A stretch of 64,000 bases of DNA from Duncaniella dubosii (GTDB lineage Bacteria > Bacteroidota > Bacteroidia > Bacteroidales > Muribaculaceae): assembly GCF_004803915.1 (NCBI RefSeq), contig NZ_CP039396.1:1860001-1924000 (forward strand). The letters run 5' to 3'. The position numbers and the translations under genes were made by a program. Below are positions 1 through 8,195 of this stretch, in pieces (within the stretch, counting starts at the first letter, position 1; the number at the start of each line of letters is the position of its first letter). The notes beneath the pieces are model-generated. The model ran no database searches, was not told the origin of the DNA, and saw only the letters and a list, made by a program, of their open reading frames with translations.

Positions 1-1644
1 CAGGTGCGAGCCAGAGGGGGAAGCGTCCGGCTGTGTGTTCAAGAAGCACGGCGACGAAGCGTTCCATCGAGCCGAAGGGAGCGCGGTGGATCATTACAGG
101 GCGGTGTTTCTGGTTGTCAGAGCCGGTGTATTCGAGCTGGAATCGTTCAGGCAGGTTGTAGTCTACCTGAATTGTACCGAGCTGCCATTTGCGGCCGAGT
201 GCGTCCTTGACCATGAAGTCGAGTTTCGGTCCGTAGAAGGCGGCTTCTCCATATTCCTTGCGGGCTTTGAGTCCCTTTTCCTCACATGCGTCGATGATGG
301 CCTGCTCGGCGAGATGCCAGTTTTCGTCAGAGCCGATATATTTCTCCTTGTTGTTGGGGTCGCGCAGTGAAATCTGAGCCTCGAAGTTTTCAAATTTGAG
401 AGCCTTGAAGATGTAGAATATGATATCCATCACCTTTAGGAACTCTCCCTTTATCTGGTCGGGGGCGCAATAGATGTGTGCGTCGTCCTGTGTGAAACCT
501 CTCACGCGGGTCAGTCCGTGGAGCTCGCCGCTCTGCTCGTAGCGGTAGACTGTGCCGAACTCAGCGAGACGCAGTGGCAGGTCTCGGTAGCTTCGGGGAG
601 TGCGCGGAAGATTTCGCAGTGGTGGGGGCAGTTCATCGGTTTGAGCAGGTATTCCTCGCCCTCCTCGGGAGTGTGGATAGGCTGGAAAGAGTCCTTGCCA
701 TACTTGGCGTAGTGGCCTGAGGTCACATAGAGGTTCTTGTTGCCGATATGGGGTGTGATTACCTGCTGGTAGCCGTATTGCTTCTGGATTTTGCGGAGGA
801 ACTGTTCGAGACGGTCGCGGAGCGCTGTGCCTTTTGGGAGCCAGAGGGGCAGACCTGCGCCGACGTTCTGGGAGAATGCGAAAAGTTCCATTTCTTTGCC
901 GAGCTTGCGGTGGTCGCGCTTCTTGGCTTCTTCGAGGAGCACGAGATATTCGTCGAGCATCTTTTTCTTGGGGAAAGTGATGCCATAGACTCTGACGAGC
1001 TGGTTGCGCTTTTCGTCGCCGCGCCAGTATGCGCCGGCGAGCGAGGTAACCTTCACAGCCTTGATGGGTGCTGTATTGGCAATGTGCGGACCACGACAGA
1101 GGTCTGTGAACGATCCTTGGGTGTAGGTGGTGATGTGTCCGTCCTCAAGTTCGCTGATAAGCTCGCACTTGTATTCTTCGCCACGGTCGCCGAAGAGCTT
1201 CAGTGCGTCGTCTTTCGAGATGTCGGCGCGGACTATAGGCTGCTTCTGCTGGGCGAGTTCGAGCATTTTTTTCTCGATGCGGGGGAAGTCGGCAGATGTG
1301 ATGGTGTGTTCGCCCGGGTCGATGTCGTAGTAGAATCCGTTTTCAATGGCCGGGCCGATGCCGAACTTGACTCCGGGGAAAAGCTCCTGAAGCGCTTCGG
1401 CGAGAAGGTGGGCCGACGAGTGCCAGAAAGCGTGCTTGCCTTCGGGGTCATCCCATTTGAAAAGTTTGATTGTGGCATCTTCGGTGATGGGGCGGGTGAT
1501 GTCCCACTCCTTGTCGTTGACTGATGCCGCGAGAATGTCGCGAGCGAGCTGCGACGACAGAGATTCGGCAATCTGCAGGGGGGTGATTCCGCTCTCAAAC
1601 TGCTTCACGCTCTGGTCGGGGAAGGTGATATTGATTGTTGCCAT
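1..1644 (-). CDS. thrS: Threonyl-tRNA synthetase, 3' end beyond window, apparent one-base frameshift
   Basis: Charges tRNA-Thr with threonine in the cytoplasm. The protein starts [10 protein letters not shown] at 1644 with a TGS domain. An editing domain follows with an HSSAH motif, then the class II catalytic core with [10 protein letters not shown], which carries a zinc-ligand Cys. The frame breaks just after this motif, at the G run at 595-598. With five G instead of four, the reading passes smoothly into [15 protein letters not shown] and stays open to base 1 with normal ThrRS sequence ([22 protein letters not shown]). About 548 codons lie in the window, so roughly 100 C-terminal residues are missing beyond the edge. 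Because the gene is essential and both halves are well conserved, a homopolymer sequencing or assembly error is the likeliest cause, although a real mutation cannot be excluded from sequence alone. A longer upstream in-frame start exists at 1731, but the TGS domain starts at 1644. Confidence 0.93.
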
Positions 1645-1701
1645 TATTAATAATGTGTGGTTTAGGGAGTCATACGAGCGACTCCTGTTGTTTTCAGCGT
1701 G

Positions 1702-1709
1702 CAAAGATA
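1702..1709 (-). promoter_or_regulatory. -7 box of the thrS promoter
   Basis: On the minus strand this reads TATCTTTG, matching the Bacteroidota -7 consensus TAnnTTTG. It lies 58 bases upstream of the thrS start. I see no clear TTTG at -33. The predicted leader contains a small hairpin, GGAGTC/GACTCC, at 1666-1685. Confidence 0.55.
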
Positions 1710-1956
1710 GAAAATAATTCTTTAAATCCACCTTATAATATGGTGAAAATTCGACCGATATGCCAAAGCTTGCGCCTCCGGGGCGTAGCCGCCACCGATT
1801 TTGGCCAATCTGGCCCGTAAAGATGGCTGATGTGTGACGGATGAAAACAGCTATTAATCTTCAGTCCAAAGTATAAATGTTTTTTACATCAGAGCGATAA
1901 TTGCATAATGCGTTCTTGTCTGGATTACTGACTATGGGAGGTCTTTATTGTCGGGC
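1710..1956. other. Divergent thrS/dnaG intergenic region
   Basis: No gene is seen. A GC-richer, structured patch at about 1755-1820 stands out from the AT-rich surroundings. It holds GCGCC/GGGCG and GGCCA/TGGCC inverted repeats, and short CCAAA/TTTGG arms that could bracket them. Function is unknown. Confidence 0.4.
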
Positions 1957-1987
1957 TTTGTGGTTTTGGGAAATTGGGCTAACTTTG
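1957..1987 (+). promoter_or_regulatory. Promoter of dnaG
   Basis: TTTG at 1957-1960, a 19-base spacer and TAACTTTG at 1980-1987 give a full match to the Bacteroidota -33/-7 promoter. The dnaG ATG is at 1996, so the transcript would have almost no leader. This also argues against the in-frame upstream start at 1948, which lies before the promoter. Confidence 0.7.
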
Positions 1988-1995
1988 TGGTCGCT

Positions 1996-4212
1996 ATGAA
2001 AAAGATTGACAATGCCACAGTCCAGCGAATACTCGATGCCGCCGATATCGTAGAGGTGGTGAGTGACTTCGTGGCTCTGAAAAAGCGCGGGGCCAACTAT
2101 GTCGGGCTGTGTCCGTTTCACAACGACCGCTCGCCGTCGTTTTATGTGTCGAAGTCGAAAGGCATGTGCAAGTGTTTCAGTTGCGGTGAGGGCGGCAGCC
2201 CTGTCAGCTTTATCATGAAACTCGAACAGCTGTCGTTTACGGAAGCGTTGCGTTATCTCGCCAAGAAATACAACATCGAAATCGAGGAGCGCGAGATGAC
2301 CGACGACGAGCGCCGTGCCGAGAATGACCGCGAGAACATGTTTGCGCTCAACGACTTTGCCATGCGCTATTTTGAGAAGACTCTCAAGGAGACGGCCGAC
2401 GGGCGTGACATCGGACTATCATATTTCCGCTACCGAGGCATAAGTGACGCGATGATCGAGAAGTTTCATCTCGGATATGCCCTCGAAGGACGCGACGCGC
2501 TCTACAAGACGGCAATCGAGCGTGGATACAGCGAGCAATATCTGATTTCCACAGGTGTCTGCAACCGGACTGACGACGGGCGTGTCTATGACCGCTTCCG
2601 TGGCCGAGTGATATATCCGATATTCACCTTGGCCGGAAAGGTGGTGGCATTCGGCGGACGCACGCTGAGTTCGGAAAAGAAGATTGCCAAATATGTCAAT
2701 TCGCCTGAATCGGACATATATCTGAAACGACGCGAGCTTTACGGGCTGTTTCAGGCGAAACAGGCGATAGCAAAGGCGCAGAAGTGCATACTTGTGGAGG
2801 GCTACATGGATGTCATCTCGATGCATCAGGCCGGAGTGTGCAATGTCGTCGCCTCGTCGGGCACGGCTCTGACCGTGGAGCAGGTGAGGCTTATCAAGCG
2901 CTTCACGTCGAATGTCACCCTGATCTACGACAGTGACGCCGCCGGTATCAAGGCTTCCCTGCGAGGCATCGAACTGCTTTTGCAGGACGATATGGACATC
3001 AAAGTGCTGCTCCTACCCGAAGGTGAAGACCCTGACTCGTTTGCCCAGAGCCATTCGTCGAGTGAGGTTGAGGCATATATCAGCGAACATGAGACCGATT
3101 TCATAAGTTTCATGGCCTCGATTCTCATGGACGGGGCTGCGAGCAATCCGACCAAGCGCGCCGAGGTCATCACGCGAGTGGTGAAGACCATCGCGCTGAT
3201 TCCCGACGAAATCAAGCGTAGCGTCTATGCGCAGGAGTGCTCGCGGATTCTGTTTATGGATGAGGATGTATTGCGCCGTGAAATCGGGAAGTATTATAAT
3301 GAATTCCGGCTGAAATCGCGCGAGGAGCAGCAACGCGCTGAGGTGTTCACGGGAGGCAGTCCTGTCGCTCAGGCCGACGGTGTGGCGGCCGGTAGCGGTT
3401 CGGACGGAGAGTCCGGCCCGACGCAGCAGATGCAGCCGGCAGCGCAGCAACCGTCCGGAGTCTCGCGCCATGACCGTTTTCTCCGCACATACGAGATGAA
3501 CATTGCGCGTCTCATAGCCAAATATGGCAACTATGCCTTTGCCGACGGTATTGATGACGATGGAAACGCCGTCCCGATGACTGTGCTCGAATATATAGAG
3601 GCTGATCTGGCGGCTGATGAAATCTCGTTTGTTAATCCCGATCTTGCCCATTTCTTTGCCGAGGCACGTCGCCTGAGCCGTTACAGCTGGGACGCAGACC
3701 TTGCCCGTCGGCGCGAGGAGCTTGAAGGACGACGTAATCAGGAATTCTCAGCCGGAGTCGAGGCCATCAGACAGAAGGCTACTGACGTCGGGAGTATTTC
3801 GGCGATGGAGCGGACGTTGCGGGAGACAGTGGACACTAATTTCAACCGGGGTCTTGAGGAGTTTTCAAGTTCATATCTCGCGCGCCAGATGTGTTCGTCG
3901 CCCGATGATATTGTCAGGAATCTCGCCTCGGATCTCGTTGTCGAGCGCCACATACTTAGCAAGGTTCACACTAAGTATGCAAAGGTCGACACCGAGCAGG
4001 ATCTTCTTGGCGAGCTTGTGCCACGTGCTCTGCATGAACTGAAGGATGCCATTCTCTGGACCCGACTCGATGACACGCGTAAAGAACTGGCAGCATGTGC
4101 CTCGGACTACGAAAGTGCGCTTGCGCTAATGCGCAGGCTTCAGGAAATCGAAAACGCACGTTCGGAACTTGCAAAGCTCATCGGCGACCGTGTCATTGCC
4201 CCGCGTAAATAG
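1996..4212 (+). CDS. dnaG: DNA primase
   Basis: Synthesises RNA primers for the replication fork. The protein is 738 residues from the chosen start MKKIDNATVQ. An N-terminal CHC2 zinc-binding domain has ligands C39, H42, C60 and C63 (CPFH, CKCFSC). The RNA-polymerase core follows, with TOPRIM motifs EGYMD near 268-272 and YDSDAAG near 311-317. A Gly/Gln/Pro-rich linker (about 455-490) separates this from a divergent C-terminal region, which in this family contacts the replicative helicase. The start at 1996 is preferred over 1948 because the promoter -7 box lies between them and the zinc domain then has the usual spacing from the N terminus. The gene stands alone, divergent from thrS. Confidence 0.96.
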   Translation: MKKIDNATVQRILDAADIVEVVSDFVALKKRGANYVGLCPFHNDRSPSFYVSKSKGMCKCFSCGEGGSPVSFIMKLEQLSFTEALRYLAKKYNIEIEEREMTDDERRAENDRENMFALNDFAMRYFEKTLKETADGRDIGLSYFRYRGISDAMIEKFHLGYALEGRDALYKTAIERGYSEQYLISTGVCNRTDDGRVYDRFRGRVIYPIFTLAGKVVAFGGRTLSSEKKIAKYVNSPESDIYLKRRELYGLFQAKQAIAKAQKCILVEGYMDVISMHQAGVCNVVASSGTALTVEQVRLIKRFTSNVTLIYDSDAAGIKASLRGIELLLQDDMDIKVLLLPEGEDPDSFAQSHSSSEVEAYISEHETDFISFMASILMDGAASNPTKRAEVITRVVKTIALIPDEIKRSVYAQECSRILFMDEDVLRREIGKYYNEFRLKSREEQQRAEVFTGGSPVAQADGVAAGSGSDGESGPTQQMQPAAQQPSGVSRHDRFLRTYEMNIARLIAKYGNYAFADGIDDDGNAVPMTVLEYIEADLAADEISFVNPDLAHFFAEARRLSRYSWDADLARRREELEGRRNQEFSAGVEAIRQKATDVGSISAMERTLRETVDTNFNRGLEEFSSSYLARQMCSSPDDIVRNLASDLVVERHILSKVHTKYAKVDTEQDLLGELVPRALHELKDAILWTRLDDTRKELAACASDYESALALMRRLQEIENARSELAKLIGDRVIAPRK

Positions 4213-4254
4213 GCGCGGGTAGATGTCGGGAAAACGTTTTTATATTTTTTTGAC

Positions 4255-4286
4255 TGCCGTTGCCGCACAATCATGCGGTGGCGGCA
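4255..4286 (+). terminator. Hairpin after dnaG, possible terminator
   Basis: A 13-base-pair stem (4255-4267 with 4274-4286, three G-T pairs) closes a six-base loop. It lies 42 bases after the dnaG stop. The tail (ATTGTTCTATTG) is only moderately T-rich, so the terminator call is tentative. Confidence 0.45.
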
Positions 4287-4924
4287 ATTGTTCTATTGAC
4301 AGGGATTGAAAAAAGACAAGGAGGACGAACCTCACGGCCAGTCCCCCTCTTCTAATCTACAATCTTGTAAAAACACATATATTGAAAAAACGATTCCGTC
4401 TTTAGTGGTTGCATTATGGAATCAGGGGCTTTTTCAAATGTGGCTCCGATGATTGTAAATAGCTTGTATAAAGTTAGTATGTTAGATATCCTGTCAGGTT
4501 TGTAGTTCGGTTGATTGAAAATGGGTTGTTTTTATGCGGTTTTATTATCATCTGGCCTATGGACCTGTTGCGGCCGGAAAAGCCATTGTTGTTTTAAAGA
4601 TAGGGGAATGGTTTGATAATGCAAATGTATGGATTAGGATTAATAAATCCAAAAAAACGGATCGATTTCTTGAAAATATATGCTTTGTAGCTGCTTGGTA
4701 TACAGATTTGTAGCTTGTTTGGGGACAGGTTGGGGGCAAGGCTGTTCTGACTGTCTACAGTTAGGCAACAATCGGGTTGGTCGGCCGGGCAAATGACAAG
4801 GCGATTTAAAATATTTTTAGGAATCGATGGCCGGAGCATCCAACGTCATGTAAAATAAGTGGATGGTCGATTTAACGAATGTGTAGTGTTCTAATTAGCT
4901 TTTTTTTACGTACTCGGAATGGTA
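4287..4924. other. Long AT-rich intergenic region without a gene
   Basis: About 640 bases with no convincing reading frame. An inverted repeat is visible: TTGAAAAA (4382-4389) and GATTCC (4392-4397) face GGAATC (4418-4423) and TTTTTCAA (4430-4437). The function is unknown. The rest looks like non-coding spacer. Confidence 0.4.
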
Positions 4925-4949
4925 GTTAACAAAAATCTTGTTAACTTTG
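4925..4949 (+). promoter_or_regulatory. Promoter with GTTAAC inverted repeat upstream of the DUF6242 gene
   Basis: TAACTTTG at 4942-4949 matches the -7 consensus. It is overlapped by the right half of a pair of GTTAAC sites (4925-4930 and 4940-4945), an arrangement expected of an operator. A very similar sequence precedes parA at 60667-60691. No clear -33 TTTG is present. Confidence 0.55.
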
Positions 4950-5009
4950 CATCTTGAAATATTGTTTAGATTACCTAAACGACCCTGATACAACGAATTG
5001 CAAATACTC

Positions 5010-5031
5010 CCGCCGCCCAAGGCGGATTTTT
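5010..5031 (+). promoter_or_regulatory. Leader hairpin with T tract just before the DUF6242 start
   Basis: CCGCC (5010-5014) pairs with GGCGG (5021-5025) and is followed by ATTTTT, ending about ten bases before the ATG at 5041. A second small hairpin, GTTTAG/CTAAAC, lies just upstream (4964-4980). The shape resembles a transcription attenuator, or a structure covering the start site. Confidence 0.35.
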
Positions 5032-5040
5032 AATCGCATT

Positions 5041-6582
5041 ATGACAAAAAGATACCCGCTATACACTTTGGTGGCTCTCTTCCTGACAGCTATGATCAGT
5101 AGCTGCAACAAGGACTCTGACTCATTTGTGGCAGAAGGCGATTTCGGCAACTGTTCGGTGACATCTTTCAGTCTCGGGAAGAACGACAGTGTGCTTAAGG
5201 GCCTTGATTCGGTCTATTTTTCGATAGACCTTGTCAATGCCGTTATCTTTAACGCTGACTCGCTGCCAAAAGGCACACGTATTGACAAGATGATTGTAAA
5301 TATAGGAACATCGTCGGCCAGCGCGTGTGATCTCACATTCCGTCTACCCGAGACATCAAGTGACACGACTATCAGTTATATAGACAGCCCCAACGACAGC
5401 ATAAATTTCGCCGATGGCCCTGTCAAGCTGCTCGTGAAGTCATATGACGGTCTTTCAAGCCGTGAATACAGCATCAAGCTCAACGTGCATGAGGTGGTTC
5501 CCGACACGCTATTCTGGGATAAGACCGCACGCCGCACGCTTCCCGGAACGCTTTCCGCTCCGCAGGCTCAGAAGACAGTTGAATTCAACGGCCGTATATA
5601 CTGTCTTACGGTTGCCGGTGACAAGGCTTCGGTTGCCTCGGTTGAAAATCCGTATGACAACAACTGGACAGCCGGTGAGGCCCATCTGCCCGACGATGCT
5701 GTGGTTGGATCATTCGCAGCAAGTAACGATGCTTTCTATATCATCGATGGCCAAGGCCGTCTCTACACATCGCCTGACGCATTGACATGGAGCGCGACAG
5801 GCGCTCACATGGATCATGTGTATGGCGGTTATGTCAACCGCATACTTGGCGCAAGAAAGGATTCGGACGGCTGGAAGCATGTCACCTATCCGGCTACGAC
5901 CGAACAGCCCATACCGGCAGGATGCCCTGTCGGCGGAACAGGCCAGATGGTCACTTATGTGACCTCATGGAGTGCCTCCCCCTTATCTATGTTTGTCGGA
6001 GGACATGATGCCTCGGGAAATGTGGTCGGTTCTACATGGGGTTATGACGGTGAAGTGTGGGCTAAGATCAGTTCACGCGATATTGATGAACGTGAGGACG
6101 TAGCATTGTTCCCTTACTTCACTCCACGCGAAGTGACCGGCTTCTGGCGAGTGACAGAGCGTTCGGCGCTCATTGCCCTCGGTGGCCGCTATGAGTCGAC
6201 AGAAGGTCAGGTCGTGTCAAACAATGTATATATTTCATATGACCAAGGCATAACATGGGATGAGGCGTCAAGCTATCTTCAGCTTCCGGATTATATCCCT
6301 GACTTTGCAGCCGCGCAGGCTATGGTGGTCGACGCACGTCTCGACGACTCGATGTCACGTTCGGCATCAACTGCTGATGGCTGGACTGTTTTCACCGGCA
6401 ACCGTATGCCTGTGTGGGCGACTCCGGTTCCCTTTGCACATGCGAGCCGTGTCAGCGCGCCGATTACAGAGTGGGAATGTCCTTACATCTATCTGTTCGG
6501 AGGCGAGAATGCTGCCGGTGACCTCTACAACACGCTGTGGAAAGGTGTGATTCGCCGCTTCACTTTCGCACCACTTTATTAA
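5041..6582 (+). CDS. DUF6242-family lipoprotein with beta-propeller-like C-terminal region
   Basis: A 513-residue lipoprotein. The signal peptide ends in a lipobox at MISSC, so it should be anchored in the outer or inner membrane. Residues about 25-160 look like a beta-sandwich (NADSLPKGTRID, SYDGLSSREYSIKLNV). The rest has repeated blade-like segments (AASNDAFYIIDGQGRLYTS, LFGGENAAGDLYNTLWKG) reminiscent of Kelch or sialidase propellers. The family is conserved next to DUF6089-uppS-bamA in Bacteroidales, which suggests an envelope role, but no function is known to me. The start at 5041 gives a proper signal peptide; a frame opening at 4954 would add 29 residues unlike any signal sequence. 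It is followed 38 bases later by the DUF6089 gene, probably in the same operon. Confidence 0.82.
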   Translation: MTKRYPLYTLVALFLTAMISSCNKDSDSFVAEGDFGNCSVTSFSLGKNDSVLKGLDSVYFSIDLVNAVIFNADSLPKGTRIDKMIVNIGTSSASACDLTFRLPETSSDTTISYIDSPNDSINFADGPVKLLVKSYDGLSSREYSIKLNVHEVVPDTLFWDKTARRTLPGTLSAPQAQKTVEFNGRIYCLTVAGDKASVASVENPYDNNWTAGEAHLPDDAVVGSFAASNDAFYIIDGQGRLYTSPDALTWSATGAHMDHVYGGYVNRILGARKDSDGWKHVTYPATTEQPIPAGCPVGGTGQMVTYVTSWSASPLSMFVGGHDASGNVVGSTWGYDGEVWAKISSRDIDEREDVALFPYFTPREVTGFWRVTERSALIALGGRYESTEGQVVSNNVYISYDQGITWDEASSYLQLPDYIPDFAAAQAMVVDARLDDSMSRSASTADGWTVFTGNRMPVWATPVPFAHASRVSAPITEWECPYIYLFGGENAAGDLYNTLWKGVIRRFTFAPLY

Positions 6583-6620
6583 ATATGGTGTCGCCATTAT
6601 ATAATTAAGGTTATAGGCGT

Positions 6621-7322
6621 ATGAAATCTCTCTTTCTCTCTCTGATTGTTGCTTCATGCGGGTCGGTGATTCCGGCCACTGCATACGCTCAGACGCAAGA
6701 GAGCGTCGAGACTTACAAGTTTGATGCCGGGGTGGGGCTCGGGATGTCGGGCTATCTCGGCGATGCCAATGAAAGCTCGCTGTTCGCTCACCCAGGTGTC
6801 GCGCTTAACGGCTCGTTTCGTTATCTAATCAATACACGCTGGGCCATACGCGGACTGTTTACGGCTGCTTCATTGAGCGGCACTACGGCAGACATGGACA
6901 ATGTGCTTCCCGAAGGAAAAGTCTACGACTTCAAGTCGTGGGTCTATGACCTCGGAGGCCGGGTTGAGTTCAACTTTTTCAACTATGGAATAGGTGAAAA
7001 GTATAAGAATCTCAGCCGTATCTCGCCCTATCTGTCGCTCGGGCTTGGTGTCACAATGTCGAGTACGTCAGGTGACAGTTATGTGGCGATGAGCCTTCCG
7101 ATGGCTTTCGGTGTCAAATACAAGGTGAAGCCGCGTGTCAATCTCAGTCTTGAGTTCTGCATGACAAAAGTGTTCGGTGATAATGTCGACAGCGGAGAAC
7201 TGTCGGACCTCTACCAGATCAAAAGCTCTTTTCTCAAGAACACCGACTGGTATTCGACTATCATGCTTGGCATCAGCTACGAGTTTGGAAAACGTTGCGT
7301 CACGTGTCACCGCATCGACTGA
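6621..7322 (+). CDS. DUF6089-type outer-membrane beta-barrel protein
   Basis: A 233-residue secreted protein with signal peptide MKSLFLSLIVASCGSV...AYA. The mature part is made of alternating amphipathic strands typical of an OmpA/OmpW-sized eight-strand barrel (FDAGVGLGMSGYLGDA, ISPYLSLGLGVTM, TIMLGISYEFG). It precedes uppS and bamA, the position occupied by DUF6089 proteins in Bacteroidales. The role is unknown; it may be an outer-membrane assembly or structural protein. Near the C terminus the sequence CVTCHRID carries a Cys pair, unusual for a barrel end, after the expected terminal strand. Confidence 0.82.
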   Translation: MKSLFLSLIVASCGSVIPATAYAQTQESVETYKFDAGVGLGMSGYLGDANESSLFAHPGVALNGSFRYLINTRWAIRGLFTAASLSGTTADMDNVLPEGKVYDFKSWVYDLGGRVEFNFFNYGIGEKYKNLSRISPYLSLGLGVTMSSTSGDSYVAMSLPMAFGVKYKVKPRVNLSLEFCMTKVFGDNVDSGELSDLYQIKSSFLKNTDWYSTIMLGISYEFGKRCVTCHRID

Positions 7323-7426
7323 AAAAGTGACAGAAACATGAATTTCATTAATAAATAACATAATCAAATCAGCCGGAGAGCTTTCTCTCTTCCATAGACT
7401 GTATGAAGCCCGGCGACATAAAAGAT

Positions 7427-8164
7427 ATGACAGAAGAAATAGACAAAAGTAGCCTTCCACGCCACGTGGCCATCATTATGGATGGAAATGGCCGTTGGGC
7501 CAAGGCGCGCGGTCTTGACCGTAGCGAGGGACATGTCGAAGGAGTGAATACGGTGCGAAGAATCACTGAAATAGCTTCTGAACTCGGCATAGGCTATCTT
7601 ACACTCTATACGTTCTCCACAGAAAACTGGAATCGTCCTCAGGCCGAGGTCGACGCTCTGATGCACCTGATTGTGATCGCAATCGAGCGTGAGACCCCCG
7701 ATCTGATTAAAAACAATGTCCGTCTTGAAATGATAGGCGATACGTCGCGTATGCCGCGTGAGGCATATGAACGCCTGCAGCAATGTATAGCCGATACATC
7801 TCACGGGACTGGGCTGACTCTTATTCTTGCAATCAGCTACTCAGCCCGTTGGGAAATAGTCAGGGCCTCACGCCTTTTTGCCGAAGATGTCAAGGCCGGT
7901 AAGGCTGATCCTGAGGATATGAATTCGGATGAGGCGTTCAGCCGTTATCTGACGACTGCCTCCTATCCCGACCCGGATCTGCTCATACGCACTGGCGGTG
8001 ACCACCGCGTCAGCAATTTCCTGCTCTGGCAGATCGCATATTCGGAAATTTATGTCACAGACACATTCTGGCCTGACTTCTCACGCGAAGATTTTGTCAG
8101 GGCGCTTAAAGATTTCCGAGGCCGTGAACGCCGTTTCGGCCTTACCTCCGAACAACTAAAATAA
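7427..8164 (+). CDS. uppS: Isoprenyl transferase (undecaprenyl diphosphate synthase)
   Basis: Condenses isopentenyl diphosphate with farnesyl diphosphate to make the undecaprenyl carrier used for peptidoglycan and surface polysaccharides. The start chosen here gives 245 residues, the normal family length; an ATG eight codons upstream (7403) is possible. Visible motifs are HVAIIMDGNGRWAK with the catalytic Asp, STENWNRP, and the C-terminal DLLIRTGGDHRVSNFLLWQ with FWPDF. It lies 32 bases before bamA, so cell-wall carrier synthesis and outer-membrane assembly are probably co-expressed. Confidence 0.97.
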   Translation: MTEEIDKSSLPRHVAIIMDGNGRWAKARGLDRSEGHVEGVNTVRRITEIASELGIGYLTLYTFSTENWNRPQAEVDALMHLIVIAIERETPDLIKNNVRLEMIGDTSRMPREAYERLQQCIADTSHGTGLTLILAISYSARWEIVRASRLFAEDVKAGKADPEDMNSDEAFSRYLTTASYPDPDLLIRTGGDHRVSNFLLWQIAYSEIYVTDTFWPDFSREDFVRALKDFRGRERRFGLTSEQLK

Positions 8165-8195
8165 ACCCTCCATCCCCAACCACAACGTTAGACCA

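Noticed and set aside
748..1524. Long plus-strand frame opposite thrS
   Set aside because: Antisense shadow of the conserved ThrRS sequence; residues show no domain.
4954..5040. In-frame N-terminal extension of the DUF6242 lipoprotein
   Set aside because: Begins with TTG, spans two leader hairpins and hides the signal peptide that starts at 5041.
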